NCBI GenBank assembly: GCA_949358305.1
Contig: OX442316.1
Span: 7,130,001 to 7,194,000 of the forward strand
DNA length: 64,000 nucleotides
Source: Strigamia acuminata
Lineage: Eukaryota; Arthropoda; Chilopoda; Geophilomorpha; Linotaeniidae
Reading direction: 5' to 3'
The translations under genes were made by a program, and so were the position numbers. Positions within the stretch are counted from its first letter, which is position 1. Each line of letters starts with the position of its first letter. The notes under the pieces are model-generated. The model searched no databases. It was not told the origin of the DNA and was given only the letters and a program-made list of their open reading frames with translations. Positions 57,071-64,000 of this stretch are shown here, one piece after another.

Positions 57071-57990
57071 ATGTGTGCGAACAAAAAATATACAGTACGA
57101 ATAATACAAATTTTGAAAATGAATTTGGGTCTAGGAATCTCATTTATTTTGATTAGTTTCTGTAATTTACCATTACCCTTACATTTTATTCAGAAATAAA
57201 AAGTGTTTGATTGTTTTTCGACGTTCGACTTTCGATTTCGATAAATTATGTTGAAAACGTCAGTTTAGCGTGTATTTAAATGATGCAGTGAAACTTTCGT
57301 TGCTTAGCAAGTCGTTTGAGTTTCTTTGTTTATAGTTTTTATCATCAGGTGACAGCACGCTAGAATTTGACGTTTTTTCTTGAAATTTCTATGATTTTTT
57401 ATTGGTTATTCAAATTAAATTACGGGGCGTTTGATATTTGCATCTTTATTTTTTCGCCAAGTTTTTCATTAGTTTTTTTCCGACTGGCGAAGCGCACGGC
57501 GTTCTGACGGAGGTGAGTTTTTCTCGAATTTTACTTTTTAGCTTTAATTTTCTAAATTACTTGTTTTTCGTGTACTGTACTGTAATTAATTATTAACGAT
57601 TTTGCGCATAGTTAATTAATATATTTGCGCGTTTTAATTTTATCGTGTTAGTCAGTTTTGTATCGTAATGCGTAACGGTCAAGACGAGAGCATATTTAAT
57701 CAGTTTTCGTAGCTTTATTTAACATTTTCTAGATGTTTATTATAATTAGATATTTATTATAATTAGATATTAGCTTATTAATTTTAGTTTTTATCTTAGT
57801 TCTACATTATTTCGCCTTCACCTTGGAATGGAACGACTATCTGAAGCAGTAAACGAATTCCAGCTTTATTGTAAAATTAATTACTAAAACTTTGTTTTAT
57901 TATTTTTAATTATTTTGCAATGTATTTTTTTTTTACTATTTGTAATTTGTATTTGATAATTTGTATTTTTTAACTTTTTTATTCTTTTAG
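57071..57990. other. Spacer with a possible untranslated exon
   Basis: AT-rich, no coding gene. A GC-richer patch ending GACGGAG|gtgagttt (57511) resembles a promoter-proximal untranslated exon with a strong donor. The next acceptor candidate is ttttag near 57990, so a plus-strand non-coding or short transcript is possible. A short direct repeat (ATATTTATTATAATTAG) lies at about 57733-57767. Confidence 0.3.
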
Positions 57991-58080
57991 GTTAATAAAT
58001 ATAAATTTTACAGCAACATCAGGAAGACATCTTTTTGGGGGTCCAGAGCGTGGCACACTCTGGGTCCCATGTGGGTAAAA
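57991..58080 (+). repeat. Exon-like segment, copy A of a duplicated pair
   Basis: ATAAATTTTACAG followed by CAACATCAGGAAGACA is shared exactly with copy B (59245-59335). The downstream parts then share TCTTTTT, GATCCAGAACGTGGCAC-like sequence with substitutions and an 18-bp indel. Both have a good acceptor before CAACATC. Copy A is frameshifted relative to copy B. Confidence 0.45.
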
Positions 58081-58530
58081 CGGTGGAGTCTCAAGGGGGA
58101 TCTTTACCTGAGACAATCCTTTAAATGGTCCGTTACAACCCGGTTCAATGTGTTCTTTTGCCATTTTTTTTTCCTTTTAAGGAAAAATTTGTAAATATTT
58201 GTGTATAAAGTATATTTTAATAAAGTTTTGTTTTCTATAAGCTATGTCATTTCGTCGCAAAATTATTCTAACTTGTAAGTCCAAAAATCAATAAGGCGAA
58301 TCTATGCCAAATTTTTATAGGTTTGGACTTAGAATAAAAAGGGGGATGGAGGGTGGGTATACATATTCCTCATTTCATTTGTATGAGTGTTTAAATAATA
58401 AAAGGCAAAGTTTAAAAAACAAATTTTATTAAATAAAATGTGTAATTTAAAATATAAATTACACAAAACATACAAACTTTATAATACAATAAAAAACAAA
58501 TTGCAAAATTATTTCAAACTAATAAAAATC

Positions 58531-58610
58531 AAAAATAGTGACACTGGAGTCCATCCATTCGTATTGTTCCTGTAATTTTTCGTCCCATAATGCAGGAATC
58601 CTATAAGTTG
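58531..58610 (-). pseudogene. Possible terminal exon fragment, unrecognised
   Basis: On the minus strand an acceptor (ctcttcag) precedes an open stretch reading YRIPALWDEKLQEQYEWMD and ending VTIFDFY before TAG. The composition looks coding, but no compatible upstream exon was found; the preceding 36-nt exon-like unit gives a stop. It may be a relic of a gene or transposon. Confidence 0.25.
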
Positions 58611-58829
58611 AACCTGAAGAGAGATTCAAAATTAATAACTCATTAAAAAAAATGTTTGATAGTATGAACTTAAATTAAACTAAAAAGTTACACTTACCTG
58701 TTAGCTGAATACAAATAATGCTTTAAGTTAAACCTGTAACGAGATAACAAATAATAAATTAAACCTGTGTAAATGACAGGAGGTAAAATAGTAATTTAAA
58801 ACACTTCTAAGGCTCGAAAACATAACGCT

Positions 58830-58832
<3 letters not shown>

Positions 58833-58863
<31 letters not shown>
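58833..58863. repeat. (AT)15 microsatellite
   Basis: An uninterrupted AT dinucleotide run of about 31 bp. It is likely length-polymorphic and also produces a spurious Ile-Tyr repeat ORF. Confidence 0.95.
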
Positions 58864-58865
<2 letters not shown>

Positions 58866-59244
58866 AACTATTAAGAAAAAAAAAAGCCTAAACGCTAAAT
58901 AAAAAGTGTCAAATACGTCAAACTCACCCAAATTCGATGCGTGTTTCTTCCTCCACGCCGAAGAAACTAATGAGCAAAAATGAGCGAAAACATCACAAAA
59001 TGCAAATTATGAAAAGAAACAAAGATTGATTTGCATGTCCAATCAAAAATAGCTGCAGAAAATTCTAGAAATATTATAAATTTATGCAGCAGAGTGCCAT
59101 CTTCTGCACATTTTTTAAATTAATGTATTAGTAATTGTTACATCATCGTTGGGTGATTTTTGTTTAAATTCTGCAAAGCGAGAAAAGAAAACTGAAGAAG
59201 TATAGTTAATTTTTTCTACTACTTAAAAATCTGTTTCGTCTGTA

Positions 59245-59335
59245 TAAATTTTACAGCAACATCAGGAAGACACCGTGGAACATCTTTTTAGAGATCCAGA
59301 ACGTGGCACTATGGTGGCCCAAGAGGACCACCCAT
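59245..59335 (+). repeat. Exon-like segment, copy B of the duplicated pair
   Basis: After an acceptor (ttttacag) the plus strand reads QHQEDTVEHLFRDPERGTMV and ends in AQEDHP and a stop. This is a more protein-like frame than copy A. It may be the last exon of a small gene or a decayed repeat. No family recognised. Confidence 0.35.
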
Positions 59336-59985
59336 AAATTTGAAAAATTAGTATTTACCCACGTGGTCTAGCACAACCGAAAAAGAAATGTTTACGCAAT
59401 CAAAATGATCATTTTTTTATCAATAAACCAACAAATACATGAAGAAGAAAGAGGATTTACAATTACAACTATTAAGCAATACTGTATTCCAAAACACATC
59501 CTTGATCTAATGAAGCGCTGGGAGATTAATAAAGACTTGAAAATGCTAAAAAGAGTTTTAAAAGAATACTTATACCGCTGTAGCTGTACACTATACTAAC
59601 TGATATTTTTAAGTTTGCTTGAGGTTTTCTTATTTTTATGACAAATTCGTATCATCTTACATAAACCATGAAATAAAAACACACATGTTCCATGTAACGA
59701 TATAATTGTCATTGGTATAATCCAATATAATTTAGTTGATGGTTTTAATATAATAAGAAAGTAAGCGGATGCAAAGCTGATGCAGGTCAAAATAAATAAT
59801 TTTGAATAAACAATTTTTCTAAAAATAAAATATGCGATCATTAATGTCCCGGCAAAATATTATCTTTGGCATTAACTTACAATTTTCTGCTGATCTTTTG
59901 ATTCGTGGGCGATACATCTTTTCCCAGCAATCGTAGATTATTGCAGATTAACACGAAAAAAATGGCATTAACAACAACAACAATA

Positions 59986-61561
59986 CAGTCTGTTTCAAAA
60001 GTATAAACACACCAGTTTTTTGGGGTATTTTCAAGTTTAATTAACAAATATATTTTTGACCAAACATAATATATTTCCTAATAGTATTTTACATATTCTG
60101 TACAATTTTTATAACAATTGGTTGATTAGATCATAAATTATCACAGGTTTCAGGTTTTAGCCTGTTGCAAAAGTATAAACACACCATACAGATTTTTGAT
60201 TATATTTGCTTTATAAAAGATTCAGTACTTCGTTGGTCCACCATTTGCTGCAATAAGGTTAAATATTCGGTCTGGCATTGAATTCACGAGTTTTCTTAGC
60301 TGCTGAAGTGGTAATGACTTCCAGGCATCCATAATGGCAATTTTCAGTTCGTTCACTGTATGATACTGCTTGTTTTCGCCATAAACAATGCGAGTCATGA
60401 TGCCCCATAAATTTTCAATTGGGTTAACATCTGGACTTCTAGAAGGCCAATCAATAACATTAATTTTTTCATCATTAAACCATTTTTTTGTTGATTTGGA
60501 TGCATGTATGGAGGCATTATCCTGTTGAAATTTCCAATTATTGCCACCTATTACTGGACCAAAAGCAATCAAATTTTCATACAACATTTGTTGATATTTT
60601 TCAGAGTTTATTTTGCCATTAATGATAACAATATCAGTCTTACCACCCCAACCAAATCCAGCCCACACCATAACTGATCCTCCACCTTGCTGCCTACTCA
60701 TCCTCACTTTCTCATCCTTTCTTAGGTCATGCCAATAATAAGAAAATCCATCAGGTCCATCTAAATTCCACTTTTTTTCATCTGAAAACACAGTTTCTTG
60801 CCATTGTTTCTTCCAGGACATCTTATGTCTTCCCCAATTGAGTCTTGCCAATTTGTGCTGTTCTGTTAATTTTGGTTTTGCTTTCATTTTGATGAATTTT
60901 GCATTATTATTGTCTTTAATACTCCTCCAAACAGTTGTATGTGACACTTGAATTGGTAACGCTGCTGCTGCTTCTCTTGTTGACATTTTGTTGGTTGTCA
61001 ACAATTGAAAAGCTTGTCGTTTGTTTCTGGGAGTCATACATTTTGGTCGTCCTGGTCGTTTATTTTTGCCATAATTTTCTCCTTGCATCAAAACATTGCG
61101 TACGGCACGTGTAGATCTGTTTGTTGCAGCTGCAATGTACCTCAATGACTTTCCTGCACCATGTAATAAGTAGATTTCACGAATTTCTTGTTCCAACAGT
61201 GTTTTTCCACGAAGCATTGTTCTAACCTCTTCTTAAAACCGTTATTCAATTTGAATTTGGATGACTGCACTCTCTGGTGTCAGTAAGTAATATTAGAATA
61301 CTCTGGTGTCAATTAACAGAACTACAATTACATTGCAACTCTCATGAAAGCAGATATAGATGGTGTGTTTATACTTTTGCAACAGGCTAAAACCTGAAAC
61401 CTGTGATAATTTATGATCTAATCAACCAATTGTCATAAAAATTGTACAGAATATGTAAAATACTATTAGGAAATATATTATGTTTGGTCAAAAATATATT
61501 TGGTAATTAAACTTGAAAATACCCCAAAAAACTGGTGTGTTTATACTTTTGAAACAGACTG
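59986..61561 (-). mobile_element. Complete Tc1-like transposon (1,576 bp, IR/DR type)
   Basis: Flanked by the TA duplication (59984-59985 and 61562-61563). Inverted repeats of 201 bp (59986-60186 and 61361-61561) differ at only about 2 positions. Each carries two copies of GCAAAAGTATAAACACACCA-type direct repeats (outer with TTTC, inner with TTGC), the IR/DR arrangement seen in Sleeping Beauty-type elements. The transposase frame is intact. Near-identical arms and an open frame indicate a very recent insertion. Confidence 0.97.
60222..61217 (-). CDS. Tc1-family transposase (DD34E), intact
   Basis: 331 aa, close to the usual 340 aa. An N-terminal paired-like helix-turn-helix region (LLEQEIREIYLLHGAGKSL, then STRAVRNVL) is followed by a GRP-type AT-hook/NLS (NKRPGRPK) and a second HTH (STREAAAALPIQVSHTTVWR). 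The catalytic domain has D in VFSDEKKWN, D in FQQDNASIHAS, and E in SPDVNPIENLWG, with 34 residues between the last two, the Tc1 DD34E signature. The Gly-rich box (MSRQQGGGSVMVWAG) is intact. It cuts and pastes the element at TA sites. Confidence 0.96.
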   Translation of the reverse strand: MLRGKTLLEQEIREIYLLHGAGKSLRYIAAATNRSTRAVRNVLMQGENYGKNKRPGRPKCMTPRNKRQAFQLLTTNKMSTREAAAALPIQVSHTTVWRSIKDNNNAKFIKMKAKPKLTEQHKLARLNWGRHKMSWKKQWQETVFSDEKKWNLDGPDGFSYYWHDLRKDEKVRMSRQQGGGSVMVWAGFGWGGKTDIVIINGKINSEKYQQMLYENLIAFGPVIGGNNWKFQQDNASIHASKSTKKWFNDEKINVIDWPSRSPDVNPIENLWGIMTRIVYGENKQYHTVNELKIAIMDAWKSLPLQQLRKLVNSMPDRIFNLIAANGGPTKY

Positions 61562-62255
61562 TAGTAAATGAAATTTCCACATTAAAATAGTATGATTCTT
61601 CTCTGGTAGTGTGGCAATAGTTATCAGATTTAATAATAGTAGATACTGTGACCATCAATGCAGGAATTCCACTCGCATACAACCATTTCAGCAAAAAACA
61701 CTTGGTTGTACTTTTTTCCGATGCAATAAGCAGAGATTTCCTACGAAATTTGATCCAAATCTCAAAACTTAAAATGTTTTGCCAAGTATAAATAGAGAAA
61801 ATTATGAAATCACCATACATGCAAAAGAGAAAACTCCACTTCATGGGCGGAGACGTAGGAGTCACCGTGACAATAATTAATACCAGATAACCACCAAACA
61901 AACTGATGAAGTAGCAGAACATTGGCCTGTTGTCACGATGTTCCTTCATTTGGTAGAGAAAAATAATAAAGCATAAAACCACGCCTAATACAGACAGTAA
62001 GTATAAAAACATAAAGAAAATGTCCAAATCAAAAGTCGGTGGGATAGCTTCTTGCGGCATACACACGTAGAAACAGTTCTTCTTCGCAAAGTAATTTCCA
62101 AACTGAAATGTTTGATTTGTCAAATTATAAAACAAGCTGTTTCCATACATTTGCACTTCCACTAAGTCCAATTTCCATTTTGGACATTCAAGAAAAGCGA
62201 TAGAATAATTAAATTTGGTTTCATTTAAAGTATTCATTGATGGTACTGCACTCAT

Positions 62256-62754
62256 TCTTATAATCCTTCTATTTTAGATCACCAAACAAGATAAAGGCAA
62301 ACTCACGTCGATACACACTTTGGAATTAAACATGAAGCACAGTGACAAAATTCTTTTCATTGTGGAATAAAAAGTTCTTAAAATGTTAATTACCATACAC
62401 AACTTTCAGGCTTTTAGACGGGAATTTCCCTAATTATTTATTACAACTATCTGACATCACTGACAAGAAATTTAATTAACACTTGATACTCACGAATTTG
62501 TACACTGATATTCACACAATTATGTAACACGCAGTAACTAGTTCAATTAATTCCGTCTAAGTTATTCTTCTAATTCTTATCTCGTAGTTTGATGTTATAT
62601 TCTCTTCACACTTTCGTTTTAATGTTACAAACATTTATTTACGCTTAAATAAATTTAAAAAAATAATTGCTGAAAAACATACCGGCATGCATTAACCATA
62701 AAATTCGAGGATATTTCCTCTTCTTTTTTCTCAAGATTACGCCATTCTTTGAGT
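62256..62754. other. Spacer between the two receptor genes
   Basis: This is the 5' flank of the disrupted receptor. A possible upstream exon on the minus strand (ATG near 62359, reading MKRILSLCFMFNSKVCID before |gtgagt) could supply a signal peptide, but its phase does not fit the ATG at 62255 and it is left uncalled. Otherwise AT-rich. Confidence 0.35.
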
Positions 62755-63887
62755 TTAAATTGATGAACTTGTGGTAGCAGCACTCCTCTTATGCTCAGAA
62801 ACAGCTTTTGTCGTTGATTTGTTCTTATTTAAACGATGTATACTAATGATGTCAGTCAATCCGTAAAAAACAAATACAAACACGCCGTGGAGTGATATGA
62901 TTGTAAGTGGGAAAATCCAGTACAATTCAGATGTTGGTTTTAAAATAAAGGCAACAAAAAAAGAAGCGACGCTAATGCAGGTCAAAAGAAACAATTTAGA
63001 GTAAACAATTTTCCTAAAAATAAAAAACAAAACTACAAATAAATACACTCATTTCTAAATGATAAAAGTGAGAAAAAAAATTGATCTTACAATGTTCTGC
63101 TAAGTTTCCGGTTTATATTAGATGCATTCTGACCAAGAAGTCTCAAATTATTGCATATCATCAAGAAAAGAATTGCATTGATTATTATAACAACAAAAAA
63201 TGCAATTCCCAAACGGGTGTATGATATTTCTTTACTGCCCCTTGCACAATACTGCGTGAGTCGCCCAAACAAAGCGGTGACTACAACGACTACTGTAGGA
63301 ATTCCAAAACCATACGTGCATTTATATAGAAAACCTTTAGTATTGTGCTGCGACTTAATCAGTATTGTTCCAGTCCGAAATTTTTTCCATATTCCAAAGC
63401 TTAATACGTTTTGCCAAGTGTAAATAGAAAAAAAAGTAAAATCAGCATAAATGCAGAGAAGGAATTTCCACTGCATGGGCTGCGATGAGGAATGAACTTG
63501 AGAAATAATTAACAGTAAATAAGCACCAAATAAACTGCTTATGTAACACAACATTGGCCTGTTGTCGTGATTTTGGTTACTCCGATTGGAGTAAATGATG
63601 AAGCACAAAAACAAGCAAATAATAGACATCGTCCACAAGAAAAAAAAAAAAATGTCCAAGTCAAATGATGGTGGAATTATGTGTTGCGGCATGCACACGA
63701 AAAAAGAGTTCTTCCTCACGTAGTATTGACCTAACTCATAAGTTTGATTTGTCAAATTGTAAAATAGAGCATCGTTTTCACCCACGTGTACTTCTTTTAA
63801 ATCCAATTTCCATTTTGGACATTGACGAAATTGAGGAAAATATTCAGCTTCACTTAAATTATTCATATTAAGAACTGGTGCGTACAA
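62755..63887 (-). CDS. Methuselah-like 7TM receptor (apparently intact, 5' end may be incomplete)
   Basis: Two exons (63887-63091 and 63013-62755) join in phase (ACATT|gtaaga ... tttttag|GAAAATT) to about 351 codons. The ectodomain end (FRQCPKWKLDLKEV, NLTNQTYELGQYYVRK, FFVCMPQHIIPP) precedes seven hydrophobic segments (DIFFFFLWTMSIICLFLCF, NRPMLCYISSLFGAYLLLI, YADFTFFSIYTWQNVLSFGI, GFGIPTVVVVVTALFG, IAFFVVIIINAILFLMIC, LFLLTCISVASFFVAFILK, LYWIFPLTIISLHGVFVFVF). The WQNVLSFGIW motif matches the methuselah family's TM4 region. The first in-window ATG is at 63866, but an acceptor (gtgttttag|TTGTAC at 63887) suggests a signal-peptide exon right of the window. The tail is Ser/Thr-rich. It is the parent of the pseudogene at 56.5-57.1 kb. 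Confidence 0.85.
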
Positions 63888-64000
63888 CTAAAACACATCA
63901 AATGTTTCCTTATAACAAATTTGCGACGTGGAACGGATTTCGCTTTTAAAAGATTCCAAACTTCCTGCAAACGTCAACTTGGAAATCCCGGATTTTAAAT

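Larger units (their letters stand above)
59596..62255 (-). pseudogene. Methuselah-like 7TM receptor split by a Tc1 insertion
   Basis: The gene reads from ATG at 62255 through an ectodomain end (FLECPKWKLDLVEV, YNLTNQTFQFG, CFYVCMPQ) and TM1-TM5 (DIFFMFLYLLSVLGVVLCFI, NRPMFCYFISLFGGY, YTWQNILSFEIW). It stops being receptor at 61563, where Tc1 begins. Receptor sequence resumes at 59983 with VVVVNAIFFVLICNNLRLLG and continues after an intron (59876) with KIVYSKLFILTCISFAS to a TAG at 59596. The insertion lies in the exon for the TM5 region. Read-through into the transposon adds about 22 residues and a stop, so the allele makes a truncated receptor. Without the element the frame is otherwise open, so other alleles may be functional. 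Class B methuselah-like receptors are peptide-type GPCRs; ligand unknown. Confidence 0.85.

Noticed and set aside
1-64000. CRISPR arrays, bacterial operons or viral insertions
   Set aside because: No direct-repeat/spacer arrays and no viral proteins seen; the intron-rich genes are eukaryotic nuclear.

Overview
The window reads as a compact, AT-rich arthropod nuclear genome. Evidence: many small introns (mostly about 55-100 bp) with GT/AG borders, head-to-head gene pairs, a peptidoglycan recognition protein, a prokineticin/astakine-type secreted protein, methuselah-like 7TM receptors, a Tc1 transposon and a selenocysteine tRNA with an arthropod-style upstream promoter. A crustacean with short introns fits best, but I cannot fix the species from sequence alone.

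Layout. 1-4356 (-): 5' part of a meteorin-family secreted factor whose 3' exons are not visible. 5.9-7.3 kb (+): a short PGRP with amidase residues, two possible first exons, a TATA box and a Dorsal/kappaB-like site. 7.4-7.6 kb (+): a tiny two-exon ORF. 7.7-8.15 kb (-): PHF5A, divergent from CEP20/FOR20 at 8.45-9.2 kb (+). 9.4-11.3 kb (-): AP-3 mu, divergent from a kainate-type glutamate receptor at 11.8-15.7 kb (+). 16.9-22.3 kb (+): a full-length ABCB-like protein in which both ATPase domains have lost essentially all catalytic motifs. 22.4-22.6 kb (-): a 78-aa membrane protein. 23.1-28.9 kb (+): MED23, including a U12-type intron. 29.2 kb (+): tRNA-Sec(UCA). 29.65-31.0 kb (-): METTL15, the mitochondrial rRNA methyltransferase. 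31.9-32.5 kb (-): a prokineticin-like protein. 32.8-41.4 kb (-): CFAP44, an axonemal protein, with two small TA-flanked MITEs in it. 41.6-42.25 kb (-): a small membrane protein and a degenerate copy of its first exon. 42.5-44.65 kb (+): an unrecognised coiled-coil/disordered protein. 44.9-49.4 kb (-): phospholipase D (PX-PH-HKD-HKD). 50.4-55.75 kb (+): an extended synaptotagmin with two 86-nt alternative exons for the C2A calcium-binding loop.

The right end (55.75-64 kb) is accessory. It holds a cluster of methuselah-like receptor genes on the minus strand: one apparently intact (62.8-63.9 kb), one split by a young Tc1 element with a full transposase and near-identical 201-bp inverted repeats, and one short pseudogene fragment broken by a hAT-type MITE. 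Between them are tandem repeats, a microsatellite and duplicated exon-like fragments.

Most genes are unrelated housekeeping or signalling loci and do not form a pathway. The items that best repay checking are the ATPase-dead ABC protein, the mutually exclusive E-Syt exons, the PGRP alternative first exons and the two transposon insertions that can be read against an intact paralogue.
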